Source: Bacteroidota bacterium
GTDB taxonomy: Bacteria > Bacteroidota > JABWAT01
DNA: 64,000 bases
Reading direction: 5' to 3'
Assembly: GCA_023151185.1 (NCBI GenBank)
Contig: JAKLJL010000006.1
Span: forward strand, 62,001-126,000
The translations under genes were made by a program, and so were the position numbers. This document shows positions 35,001 through 43,484 of this stretch, piece after piece. The notes beneath the pieces are model-generated. The model saw nothing but the letters and a program-made list of their open reading frames with translations, was not told the DNA's origin and searched no databases. Numbering within the stretch: the stretch's first letter is position 1; every line of letters begins with the position of its first letter.

Positions 35001-37273
35001 CCCCTCCGATTTCAATTTTAATCGTGGATGATGACCCGGTTTCCTCAATGGTACTCGATGCCGCACTTAAAAAAATGGGTTTTCAGGTTCTGGCAATTGA
35101 ACCTTCAGGGGAAGAAGCCCTTTTGTTTCTGGAGAGAAATCAGCCTGACCTGATCTTGCTGGATATTGTGCTGAAGGGTGAATTGGACGGGATTGAAGTT
35201 GGGACTCTGGTACGAAAACTGTATACCATTCCGGTTATCTTTATGACCGGGCATGATTCCAGGGATACGTTTGAACGTGCCCGGATATCCGACCCGTTTG
35301 CCTACCTGATAAAACCGGTTAGAATGCGTGAACTTGCCCTGTGTATTGAAATTGCCATCCAGCGGAAGGCAGCCGATCAGGCCCGGGCCGAACGGGAAAG
35401 AAATCAGAGCCTGATTTTGAACAGTCTTCAGGAAGGAGTTCTGTTTTTCGATGGGAATTCTGTATTAAATTACCTGAATTCTCTGGCGGCATCCCTTCTT
35501 GGTATCCGGCCGGCTGATGCAATCGGGAAGACTTTTGATGACCTCTTTATTCTGGATGGACTGAAGGAAAACCAGTTTTTCAGTAATTTATCGGCAACGG
35601 GGGTTCCGGCAGAGGGGAAGGAATCCATTCTGATTGTCAGGAAAAATGAAATCCTGCTTTCTATCTCGTTTCGTGCCACTCCGTTAATCAGTTTATCAGG
35701 GGCATTTAATGGTGTCGTATTTGCCTTTACAAAACTAAGTCTGAACCTGGATCCGGTTGAAGCCATCCGTCAGAATCTTGTCGTCTATAAATCTGTTCTG
35801 AACGGAGTCAGTGACGGAGTGATCATTTACTCGGTTACTGAAGAACCCATGATCGTAAACCGGGCTTTTAAAGAGGTTTTCCTTCCCCCGCTTTCAGGTG
35901 TTTTTGATCAGTCCTTCGACTCACTTGTCAGCCTTTGTTTACAGGTTTCGGATGGAAAATTGGACCGGGTTAAACTGTGGGCAAGAGATCAGAAAGCTAA
36001 AATCCCCCCTCTTAAAAACCGGCCGGATGGCAGGGACATTCTGATCAGAACAACTCCGATAAAAAATCAGTTTGGCGAATCAATGGCACTGATGGCGGTG
36101 TTCAATGATAACCGGTTACTGCATCTTGAAGAATCGGAACGCATCCAATCGGATAAACTGAAGGCACTTGGCCTGCTTGCCGGCGGGATAGCACATGATT
36201 TTAATAATGCGCTTGCGGCATCATCCGGAATTCTTTCTGCCCTTCGTCTGGGTTTTTCTGGTTCTGAACCGGAACTGAATCAGCTAAAGAAGGCCGAATT
36301 GATTTTAAATCATGCCGGAAGTCTGGCAAGCCGGCTGCTTGTTTTTTCGGAAGGTGGCGTTCCGGTTAAAAAGAGATGTAATATCCGGGACCTGATTGAA
36401 AGGTCTCTGGCCAGCCTTGCCGGGAAAAAAAGAGTTACTTTCACCTTCCTGACTGACGGACAAATTCCGGAAATCGAGGCTGATCCGCGGTTGCTGGAGC
36501 AGGTCTTTTACAACCTGGCGAAAAACAGTGCAGAATCCCTGACCGACCGGGTTGTGAACCTCTGGATAACGCTTTCCACTGATCCACCCTCCGGGGCAGG
36601 CAGTGATCTGGCTCAACTGGCTGACTCCCGGATGGTGATTTCTTTCCGGGATGACGGATCCGGAATTCCAGAACAGAACTTGCCTTTTATTTTTGATCCC
36701 TTTTTTACAACGAGAAAACAGGATGGAATGGGGCTGGCAGTTGCCTATTCAATCCTTCAGAAACATGGCGGAGACTTATCTGTTCACTCTGAAGAAGGGA
36801 AGGGGTCCGTTTTTACCATCCGCTTGCCCGGACTTTTACCCCATTTGAAGAAAAGTCCCGAAAATCGGGTTTATCCGGCAGATTTCAGTATGAAGCCAGT
36901 CAGGATCCTGATTCTGGAGGATGAGGAATTTCTTCAGGAAGTTTTTGAAATGGTTTTCAGAAAACTGAATTACGATCCTGTAATTGCCGGTACCGGTGAA
37001 AAGGTTCTTCAGCTCTACCAGAACTCACTGGCTGAAAACCCCTTTGACCTGGTCATTCTGGATCTGGTTGTTAAAAATGGGATGGGTGGAAAGGAAACCA
37101 TCAGCGAATTGATTAAACTGAACCCAGGGGTAAAGGCTATCGTTACCAGCGGTTATTCGAGTGATCCGGTTCTCTCTGATTTCAGGCGGTACGGATTTTC
37201 AGATGCCCTTGTAAAACCCTTTGAACTGGAAGAGGCTGATATGAAAATAAAAAGCCTGATCCGTCAATCCTGA
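34997..37273 (+). CDS. Hybrid histidine kinase with receivers at both ends
   Basis: 758-residue soluble kinase ordered receiver (5-120; ILIVDDDP and LILLDIVLKGELDG), PAS (about 135-255), second PAS (260-375), HisKA (His in GGIAHDFNNAL near 398), ATPase (N box YNLAKNSAES, G1 RDDGSGIPE, FTTRKQDGMGLAVAYS) and a C-terminal receiver (635-755; ILILEDEEF, LVILDLVVKNGMGG). No membrane segment. Having both input and output receivers suggests it relays between other kinases of this block, perhaps through the small degenerate kinase next to it. Its last 10 bases overlap the convergent NtrC-type gene tail to tail. Confidence 0.9.
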   Translation: MTPPISILIVDDDPVSSMVLDAALKKMGFQVLAIEPSGEEALLFLERNQPDLILLDIVLKGELDGIEVGTLVRKLYTIPVIFMTGHDSRDTFERARISDPFAYLIKPVRMRELALCIEIAIQRKAADQARAERERNQSLILNSLQEGVLFFDGNSVLNYLNSLAASLLGIRPADAIGKTFDDLFILDGLKENQFFSNLSATGVPAEGKESILIVRKNEILLSISFRATPLISLSGAFNGVVFAFTKLSLNLDPVEAIRQNLVVYKSVLNGVSDGVIIYSVTEEPMIVNRAFKEVFLPPLSGVFDQSFDSLVSLCLQVSDGKLDRVKLWARDQKAKIPPLKNRPDGRDILIRTTPIKNQFGESMALMAVFNDNRLLHLEESERIQSDKLKALGLLAGGIAHDFNNALAASSGILSALRLGFSGSEPELNQLKKAELILNHAGSLASRLLVFSEGGVPVKKRCNIRDLIERSLASLAGKKRVTFTFLTDGQIPEIEADPRLLEQVFYNLAKNSAESLTDRVVNLWITLSTDPPSGAGSDLAQLADSRMVISFRDDGSGIPEQNLPFIFDPFFTTRKQDGMGLAVAYSILQKHGGDLSVHSEEGKGSVFTIRLPGLLPHLKKSPENRVYPADFSMKPVRILILEDEEFLQEVFEMVFRKLNYDPVIAGTGEKVLQLYQNSLAENPFDLVILDLVVKNGMGGKETISELIKLNPGVKAIVTSGYSSDPVLSDFRRYGFSDALVKPFELEEADMKIKSLIRQS

Positions 37274-38625
37274 AGCTTTTCCTTTAACGTATTCCGGGTA
37301 ATTTTCAGCTTTTTGGCAGCAAGGGTCTTGTTTCCGTGGGTTTGCTCAAGCACATACCGGATGTATCTGGCCTGAATTTCTGCCAATGGTACAATACCTT
37401 CCGGTTGAGGTTGTTCCGGGTAAAACACTTTTTCTCCGGCGATTTTGGCCGCCTGCGGCGCCAGGTTCGGGAAATAGGCAGGTGTTACCGGATTGCCCCT
37501 GCTCAGAATTACAGCCCGTTCGATAACATTTTTAAGTTCCCTTACATTGCCGGGCCAATCGCAGGCTTCAAGAATTTGTTCAGACTCAGGTGTCAGAGAA
37601 ACCTGAAGTCTGGACTCTGCAGCGAATTGGGACAGAAAATATCTGGAGAGGAACAAAATATCTTCTTTGCGGTCACGCAGCGGAGGAATAGAAATTTCCA
37701 GAACATTCAGCCTGTGGAATAAATCTGCCCTGAATTTCCCCTCCTCAACCATTTCCTTCAGATTCCGGTTTGTGGCAGCAATTACCCTGACGTCGACCTG
37801 AATTTCGGTGGTCCCGCCCAACCGTCTGAATGACTTTGATTCAAGCGACCTGAGTAATTTGGGCTGAAGCTGAAGCGGGAGTTCCCCGATTTCATCAAGG
37901 AACAGTGTACCGCGATGGGCTTGCTCAAACAATCCATGACGGGTAGTTTTTGAATCGGTAAACGCCCCTTTTTCGCTGCCGAATAATTCAGCTTCGATCA
38001 GGCTTTCCGGTATTGCAGAACAATTGATTTTTATGAACGGACCCTGATGGCGGGGGCTGCATCTGTGAACTTCTTCTGCAATCAGTTCTTTTCCCGTTCC
38101 GGTTTCACCGGTAATCAGAATGCTGGTTTTTTCGGTATTTGCAAAAAAATGGGTTGTCTGCAGGACTTCTGCCATCAATTCAGATTTGAAAACCAAAGTC
38201 CGGCCAGGGCTGGTAGTCATTTTATTCCGGAGGGTTGCCAATTCATTTCTGACAGCAATTTCACTGCAAACAGTTTCAATTCTGGCTTTTAACTCCTCCA
38301 GTTGGACCGGTTTAACAAAATAGTCCTGGACTCCTTTCCGCATAGCCGAAATTGCAACCGATACGTCTGTATTTCCGGACATGACCCAAATGACAGAGTT
38401 TCTATTGGAATCCCGAATATCAGGTATCAGGGAAAGCCCAGAACCATCAGGTAAATTCAGATCCAGCAGGACTAGATCAAAGGGCTTTCTGTTTAAGGCA
38501 AGCCGGGCATGAAGAAGGTCAGAGGCCCCGGTAACTTCATTGTCAGAATTTAAAAATGTTTCAAGCACAAACCTGAAGTCAGCCTGATCCTCGACGATTA
38601 GAATTGAAATCCGGTTTGAGTTCAT
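37264..38625 (-). CDS. NtrC-family sigma-54-dependent response regulator
   Basis: 453-residue activator: receiver (6-120; phospho-acceptor in LVLLDLNLPDG), AAA+ domain (Walker A GETGTGKE near 173, ELFGSEKGAFTDSK near 218 as the sigma-54 contact loop, Walker B GTLFLDEIGELP near 239-250, sensor RVIAATNRNL), and a Fis-type helix-turn-helix at the C-terminus (HGNKTLAAKKLKITRNTL). The GAFTGA loop reads GAFTDS; GAFTD variants are known in the family. It is convergent with the signalling block and may receive phosphate from those hybrid kinases. No sigma-54 target promoter was found by eye. Confidence 0.92.
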   Translation of the reverse strand: MNSNRISILIVEDQADFRFVLETFLNSDNEVTGASDLLHARLALNRKPFDLVLLDLNLPDGSGLSLIPDIRDSNRNSVIWVMSGNTDVSVAISAMRKGVQDYFVKPVQLEELKARIETVCSEIAVRNELATLRNKMTTSPGRTLVFKSELMAEVLQTTHFFANTEKTSILITGETGTGKELIAEEVHRCSPRHQGPFIKINCSAIPESLIEAELFGSEKGAFTDSKTTRHGLFEQAHRGTLFLDEIGELPLQLQPKLLRSLESKSFRRLGGTTEIQVDVRVIAATNRNLKEMVEEGKFRADLFHRLNVLEISIPPLRDRKEDILFLSRYFLSQFAAESRLQVSLTPESEQILEACDWPGNVRELKNVIERAVILSRGNPVTPAYFPNLAPQAAKIAGEKVFYPEQPQPEGIVPLAEIQARYIRYVLEQTHGNKTLAAKKLKITRNTLKEKLQD

Positions 38626-38724
38626 CGGTTAGGTCCGGCACAAATAAAAAGTGAAATAAATAATTAACTGATCAGGTCACGAATGTTCTTCATAAAGATA
38701 TTTAATTAAATGCTTTTATTGGAT

Positions 38725-38732
38725 TAATTTTG
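38725..38732 (+). promoter_or_regulatory. Promoter element for the MBL-fold gene
   Basis: TAATTTTG, matching TAnnTTTG, in the AT-rich divergent region between the NtrC-type gene and the MBL hydrolase; about 90 bases before the chosen ATG. Confidence 0.35.
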
Positions 38733-38822
38733 GATAGGATCGGATCGGGAAGGTTTAAATTTAATTATTTTCCAATCGGGCACAGGGCGAAAAAAATCTG
38801 TCCGGCTGGTAAAGGAGTCAGA

Positions 38823-39608
38823 ATGCTGTCGATCACTCACATCACTACCGCCTGTATTTTACTCGAAATGGAAGGATTCCGGATTTTGACTGATCCGGTT
38901 CTGGATCCGCCCGGGAAATGGTACCATCATGGGTTCGGTGCAGTTTCAAGGAAAACGTCAGGACCTGCAGGTTCATCCCAAAGCCTGGGAACTCCTGATC
39001 TGGTTTTGATCAGCCACCATCAGCATGGAGACAACCTGGATCCTGCCGGCTGGCAGGTTGCAAAAAAAGCACCACAGATTTTTTCCACGTGTTCCGCATC
39101 CCGTAAACTTCCAGGAATTACCGGGCTGAAAGAGTGGGAATCGGTTCCGGTTTGGAAACAGGGAAATCTGATTCTGACGGTTACCGCAGTTCCGGCACAG
39201 CACCATCCGGGATGGTTGCCCGGTTTCTTTTCGGGGGATGTGACCGGATTTGTGCTGGAATTTCCTGGAAACCCAGGATTGACGGTTTATATTTCGGGTG
39301 ACACGACCTGGTTTTCGGGTATGAAGGCAATCGCAGCCCGTTTTCCTGAAGTGGACATTGCCATTTTACATGCCGGAGCAGCCGGATTCAGGTACCTGAC
39401 CGGACCTGCCCGGTATACCATGAATGCTAAGGAAATCATCCGGTGTACAGAACTGTTCAGCCCCAAGGTTATGATTCCGGTCCATTCTTCCGGCTGGAGC
39501 CATTTTCTTGAATCTGAGCAGGATTTGTACAGGAGTCTTTCCTCTGCAACCCTGCCGGGTACAAAACTTCTTTTCCCCCAACCCGGTGTTAAAACTGAAA
39601 TCTGGTGA
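38823..39608 (+). CDS. MBL-fold metal-dependent hydrolase, UlaG-like
   Basis: 261-residue metallo-beta-lactamase-fold protein. The metal motif is SHHQHGDNLD near 59-68, with Asn where the canonical HxHxDH ends in His; I recall this DN form from a UlaG-like subgroup. Other parts are a first strand THITTACILLEMEGFRILTDPVL (in pieces), ISGDTTWFSG near 158-167 and PVHSSGWSHF near 219-228. Substrate unknown. The ATG at 38823 has AAAGGAG eight bases upstream; the longer frame from 38730 starts at a TTG-type codon in the promoter region and is rejected. Convergent with the next gene, 10 bases away. Confidence 0.85.
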   Translation: MLSITHITTACILLEMEGFRILTDPVLDPPGKWYHHGFGAVSRKTSGPAGSSQSLGTPDLVLISHHQHGDNLDPAGWQVAKKAPQIFSTCSASRKLPGITGLKEWESVPVWKQGNLILTVTAVPAQHHPGWLPGFFSGDVTGFVLEFPGNPGLTVYISGDTTWFSGMKAIAARFPEVDIAILHAGAAGFRYLTGPARYTMNAKEIIRCTELFSPKVMIPVHSSGWSHFLESEQDLYRSLSSATLPGTKLLFPQPGVKTEIW

Positions 39609-39618
39609 GACTGGCTTT

Positions 39619-40764
39619 CTACCTTCCGGTTGCTTTCCGGATGGCGTCTCTGACGATTGGCTCCATCCGGGCATATCCTTCTGCATTTGGGTGGACAGCA
39701 TCAGTTCCAAGCGCCGGAAGTAACCCGTTTTTGCCATCAGTCAAGACCGGGAAATAATCCGCAAAGACAAAACCAGAGGCATCTGCATAGGCCCTGATCC
39801 GGTTGTTCAGGTTCACAATGTCTTCAGACGGATGCAGTTCCGGCTTCCATGGATAGACCGAGGCCGGTAAAATGGAGCACAAAATCACCCGGATACCGTT
39901 GGCTTTTGCAAGTTCGGCCATGGATATGAGATTCTGAAGAACCAGATCCGGACTCACCGGCCCGTTGTTCCCGGCCAGATCATTCGTTCCGGCCAGAATC
40001 ACGACTGCTGCAGGGTTTAGATTCAGGACATCCTGCCGGAATCGGACCAGCATCTGAGAAGTCGTCTGCCCGCTGATGCCCCTGTTAAGGAACCCGGTCC
40101 CGGTGAAAAAATCAGACCGCTGATATTCCCAGCCCTCGGTGATGGAATCCCCCATAAAAACAACCCGGTTTTCCCCGGGTGCCGGCCCGGACAAAGCTGC
40201 ATTGTCCTGTTGATAATATTCCGTATTTGCCCAGGATGATTTCCGGATAAAGGTAAATCCGGCAAACTCTGCCGGATACCAGGCGAAGAAAAGTGCAGCC
40301 CCGCCACCCGCCTGATAGTACTCTAACCGGATGGAATACTCCTGGCTCTTTTTCAGGGTGAGTTTTGCTTTCAGTTCCGTCAGACCCTGATCCTTCCAGC
40401 CATCCAGAAGTAAGTTTCCGTCGATGAACAGCCGGAATCCGTCATCACCGGCTGCTGTCAGCCAATAATCACCATCTGCCTCCGGACGGATCACACCCGT
40501 CCAGCGGATCGAAAAATTATCGGTTCTGAGTCCCGGGATTCCTGGAGATTTACGCCATTGGTTGAGGACCTGCTGCTCAATCCGTGAGCTGACGGGAGAA
40601 CCGGAAAGGGTTTTATTGTTGAAGTAGTCGGCTTTGAGCCCGGTGCTGTCGGTGCCGCTGTGAAGAAAGTACCGGGATTGCTGTGCCGGATTTTCTGTCT
40701 GCCCCGAAACGGTTAAGCAGGTAAAAAGTAAGCCGCCGGTGAAATGGAAAAAAGGAAGTTTCAT
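39619..40764 (-). CDS. Secreted PA14-domain / SGNH-hydrolase esterase
   Basis: 381-residue exported protein: signal peptide 1-21 (ends VSGQ), PA14 carbohydrate-binding-like domain about 40-160 (LKADYFNN, IRWTGVIRPEADGDYWLTAAGDDGFRLFIDG in parts), and a C-terminal GDSL/SGNH esterase about 195-381. Catalytic Ser207 is in FMGDSITEG, Asn in LAGTNDLAGN, and Asp355/His358 in DAVHPNAEGY. The combination points to deacetylation of extracellular polysaccharide or glycan, though no substrate can be assigned. No T9SS tail is seen, so it is probably periplasmic. Confidence 0.9.
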   Translation of the reverse strand: MKLPFFHFTGGLLFTCLTVSGQTENPAQQSRYFLHSGTDSTGLKADYFNNKTLSGSPVSSRIEQQVLNQWRKSPGIPGLRTDNFSIRWTGVIRPEADGDYWLTAAGDDGFRLFIDGNLLLDGWKDQGLTELKAKLTLKKSQEYSIRLEYYQAGGGAALFFAWYPAEFAGFTFIRKSSWANTEYYQQDNAALSGPAPGENRVVFMGDSITEGWEYQRSDFFTGTGFLNRGISGQTTSQMLVRFRQDVLNLNPAAVVILAGTNDLAGNNGPVSPDLVLQNLISMAELAKANGIRVILCSILPASVYPWKPELHPSEDIVNLNNRIRAYADASGFVFADYFPVLTDGKNGLLPALGTDAVHPNAEGYARMEPIVRDAIRKATGR

Positions 40765-40973
40765 GGTGGATCCCGAAAAAGGTGAATTCTAAACCGTTAA
40801 CGGAATCAAAGCTACGAAAAAATAACCGGGAAAGAAGATTCCCTTTCCAGCAAGCCTGTCCGGCCGGAAACAGGTGCGATGGATCTGAACCTGCTTATTT
40901 CTTTCTTCATCCCAAAAAACTATTTTTACGCATTCACGTATTTACCCGCCTGCAAAACCAAAGGAGGATTTTT

Positions 40974-41102
40974 ATGTCTGAGTCCTTGATGAAATCAAAA
41001 AAACTGCAAGTGCTCCTGGTTGTCTGGAGTGCAGTTTTTGCGCTGGCTCTGTTCAGTGCCGGAATTTCTGCCGGTCACTGGCTGCATTCAGTTACACAGT
41101 AA
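40974..41102 (+). CDS. 42-residue small membrane protein
   Basis: 42-codon ORF with a strong ribosome site (AAAGGAGG, six bases before the ATG). The product has a Lys-rich N-terminus (MSESLMKSKKLQ) and one hydrophobic helix, about residues 12-34, then a short tail with His and Trp. The longer same-frame ORF from 40782 is not supported by a start signal. Function unknown. It lies upstream of rsgA in the same direction. Confidence 0.65.
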   Translation: MSESLMKSKKLQVLLVVWSAVFALALFSAGISAGHWLHSVTQ

Positions 41103-41222
41103 TCCCGGAAAAATCCAGCCGTCTTTTCAGACTGATTTTCCCGGGTTTTCACAAACTCCATTAATTGGCACTCCATCTGCCGGCCTGTTTGGGCCCGGCT
41201 TACTGGCGTGCGGGAAAAATCA

Positions 41223-42266
41223 ATGAACACCACTTTGTCTTCTACTACATCCGGCGATGCCGGAGCTTTTCAAACCGGCCGTATCCTGGCCGAACATCGG
41301 GACCGTTACTGGGTCCTACTAAATGAAACTGAACTGGAAGCCGAAATAACCGGAAACCTGCGGTATACCGCTGCGTCAAGAATAGACCTTCCGGTTGTTG
41401 GCGACTGGGTAACTCTGATGGTCCATGATGCAGATTTTGCCATCATTCATGCAGTTTTACCCCGCCGGGGGCTTCTGAAACGTCAATCTCCCGGCAAACC
41501 GGGTGAATTCCAGCCAATTGCCGCCAATGTGGATCTTGCTTTTCTGGTTCAGGCGGCAGACCGTGATTTTAACCTGAACCGCCTTGAGCGGTACCTGACC
41601 CTGACCTATTCAGCAGGGGCACGGCCCGTTGTAGTGATTACCAAAACGGATCTGGCAGGTGAGGAGGCTCTTCAGGAAATCCGGGCAGCAGTTTTCCACC
41701 GGATTCCGGATGTTCCGCTGGTCCTGATCAGCAACCAGACCGGTGAAGGATTCGGGGAACTGAACCGGCATTTGATTCCCGGGCAAACTGTTTGTTTGCT
41801 GGGATCTTCAGGTGTCGGGAAATCTTCTCTTGTGAACCGGCTGACGGGTGAACCCACCATGGAAACCTCGGGCATCAGTCAGATAACAGGCAAGGGACGG
41901 CATACCACAACCCGGCGGGAGTTGATCCGGTTGGCAGGTGGTGCTTTTCTGATAGATAATCCGGGAATGCGGGAAGTTGGCATCGGGGATGCAGGTGACG
42001 GACTGGAGCTTGTTTTCAGTCTGATTGAAAGGCTTGCTGCCGGATGCCGGTTTGCCGATTGTTCCCATCAGCATGAAACCGGATGTGCCGTCAGAGCCGC
42101 CGTTGCTTCTGGTGAACTCGATGAAAAAAGCTACGGCAACTTCCTGAAAATGGAAAAGGAACGCCGGTTTTTTGAATCCTCTGCTCTGGACCGGAAACGG
42201 AAAGAAAAAATTCTGGGACGTCTGGTCAAAGACTTTAATAAGAACGATTACAAGGGAAGGCGATAA
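41223..42266 (+). CDS. rsgA: Ribosome small-subunit-dependent GTPase A
   Basis: 347-residue circularly permuted GTPase that helps mature the 30S subunit. An N-terminal OB fold (about 18-85) is followed by permuted G motifs: G4 TKTDL near 141, then G1 GSSGVGKS at 194-201, G3 DNPGMRE near 243. The C-terminal zinc site is C-x5-C-x-H-x5-C in CRFADCSHQHETGCAV near 275-290. The ATG at 41223 begins MNTTLS; a GTG five codons earlier is less likely. Its stop is directly followed by the ATG of the cupin gene. Confidence 0.94.
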   Translation: MNTTLSSTTSGDAGAFQTGRILAEHRDRYWVLLNETELEAEITGNLRYTAASRIDLPVVGDWVTLMVHDADFAIIHAVLPRRGLLKRQSPGKPGEFQPIAANVDLAFLVQAADRDFNLNRLERYLTLTYSAGARPVVVITKTDLAGEEALQEIRAAVFHRIPDVPLVLISNQTGEGFGELNRHLIPGQTVCLLGSSGVGKSSLVNRLTGEPTMETSGISQITGKGRHTTTRRELIRLAGGAFLIDNPGMREVGIGDAGDGLELVFSLIERLAAGCRFADCSHQHETGCAVRAAVASGELDEKSYGNFLKMEKERRFFESSALDRKRKEKILGRLVKDFNKNDYKGRR

Positions 42267-42626
42267 ATGGAAGTTATCCGGCTGAATGACAAACTGAAGC
42301 TATTTCTGGATTTCTGGAATCCACGGATTATCGGTGAACTGAATGGCCAGCAGGTGAAACTGGCTAAACTGAAAGGTGAATTTGTCTGGCATTCTCACCA
42401 GAATGAAGACGAGTTGTTTCTGATCCTTTCCGGAACTCTGAAAATTGAGTTCCGGGACCGGACTTTAACCCTGGCCCCTCTTGAGATGGTGGTCATCCCG
42501 AGAGGGGTCGAACACCGGCCGGTTGCAGATGAAGAGGTCTCGGTGCTTCTCTTCGAACCGGCTTCAACCCGGAACACAGGAAATCAAACCGGCGAACTAA
42601 CCCGTGATGTCTTGGACTATATCTGA
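42267..42626 (+). CDS. Small cupin-domain protein
   Basis: 119-residue single-domain cupin. Metal-ligand motif 1 is W-H-S-H-x5-E near 41-49 (HSHQNEDELF) with GTLKIEF, and motif 2 is PRGVEHRP near 78-85. Such proteins may be isomerases, dioxygenases or sugar epimerase-like; no assignment is possible. It starts on the base after the rsgA stop, so the two are translationally coupled. Confidence 0.85.
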   Translation: MEVIRLNDKLKLFLDFWNPRIIGELNGQQVKLAKLKGEFVWHSHQNEDELFLILSGTLKIEFRDRTLTLAPLEMVVIPRGVEHRPVADEEVSVLLFEPASTRNTGNQTGELTRDVLDYI

Positions 42627-42646
42627 AATCCAAAAGGAAAATCACG

Positions 42647-43060
42647 ATGAAAATTCATACCACCAATTATACCAATACCTTTATTCTGGTTGCTGATGAC
42701 TGCCCGGTTGAGTCTGCCGAAGTTCCACCCCAGAAAGGAGACTCCAGATCGGTTGCCACGATTCAGTTCGAAAAGGTAGCACAAAATCCTTACCGGTATA
42801 CTTCAGATGACGTTCTGTTTTCGGTGTATGCTGAAAAACAGGATCTGACCTCTGAAGAACTGGATGCGGCCCGGGAACAGTTCTTCTCAAAAGGGCAGCC
42901 CTGCTTCCGGGCGTCCCCGCTGACCAAACGGTACGGGTGGGGAGTTCATCACGATGAGCAGGGGAAAATGGCCATTTATCCGGTGGGATCCGAAGGCTAC
43001 CTGAAGTGGTCACAGGCACCGGGAGTAAAGGTTCTGAAAGCCATGAAATCTGCAAAATAA
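42647..43060 (+). CDS. DUF6157-like protein
   Basis: 137-residue soluble protein. NTFILVADDCP near 10-20, NPYRYTSDDVLF near 46-57, REQFFSKGQPCFRASPLTKRYGWG near 76-99 (in parts) and a C-terminal KVLKAMKS match a small conserved family of unknown function that I recall as DUF6157. No catalytic motif is evident. It follows the cupin gene by 20 bases and is probably in the same operon as rsgA and the cupin gene. Confidence 0.75.
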   Translation: MKIHTTNYTNTFILVADDCPVESAEVPPQKGDSRSVATIQFEKVAQNPYRYTSDDVLFSVYAEKQDLTSEELDAAREQFFSKGQPCFRASPLTKRYGWGVHHDEQGKMAIYPVGSEGYLKWSQAPGVKVLKAMKSAK

Positions 43061-43103
43061 ATTAAATCTGAATCCGGTTTTCTCTGCCCGGGAAGGAAGG
43101 GGT

Positions 43104-43111
43104 TATCTTTG
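43104..43111 (+). promoter_or_regulatory. Promoter element of the truncated aat copy
   Basis: TATCTTTG five bases before ATG 43117, identical to the element in front of the intact aat gene. Confidence 0.5.
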
Positions 43112-43116
43112 CAGGT

Positions 43117-43368
43117 ATGGAACTGCCAGAAATTACCCCTGAACTCATCCTGAATGCCTATTGCCAGGGGATTTTCCCGATGGCCGATCCGGACACCGGC
43201 GAGATTTCCTGGTATTCCCCCGATCCGAGGGGCATTTTCCCGCTTGATGCCTATAAACCGAAACGATCCCTCCAGAATATTCTGAACCGGGGACAGTTCG
43301 AAATCAGGATTAACTCAGATTTTGAAGCCGTCATGCGGGGATGTGCTGAAAACCGGGAAACCATTTGA
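43117..43368 (+). pseudogene. aat: Truncated 5' copy of aat
   Basis: The first 82 codons of leucyl/phenylalanyl-tRNA-protein transferase, ending at codon 84 with a stop right after the break (RETI, stop). The intact gene at 48297 continues with WISEDIIDWY. From 43104 to 43362 the two copies differ at 19 of 259 bases by my hand count (about 93% identity), mostly silent and concentrated in the last 100 bases. The catalytic half is missing, so no activity is expected. It forms the left edge of a 4.9-kb accessory segment. Confidence 0.92.
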
Positions 43369-43396
43369 AAAAATATCAGGGGCATTTTAAAAATAC

Positions 43397-43421
43397 AGAG
43401 ACGCACCAGGGGCACGTCTCT
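43397..43421. repeat. Short inverted repeat
   Basis: AGAGACG and CGTCTCT arms with an 11-base loop just inside the left edge of the accessory segment. AGGGGCA occurs as a direct repeat around it (43378 and 43408). Purpose unknown; no T run of terminator type on either strand except weak TTAAAATTTT. Confidence 0.5.
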
Positions 43422-43484
43422 TAAAATTTTAAATACTAAAAAAAAATCCCACCGCTCAGCGTTCTCATCGGTAGAATATTCCAA

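Noticed and set aside
37970-38000. GAFTDS in place of GAFTGA as evidence of a sigma-54-independent regulator
   Set aside because: GAFTD variants are common in otherwise normal NtrC-family activators, so this alone is not informative.
38997-39026. Missing last His in the MBL metal motif as a sign of inactivity
   Set aside because: The SHxHxxDN form occurs as a family trait in a UlaG-like subgroup, so I do not call the protein inactive.
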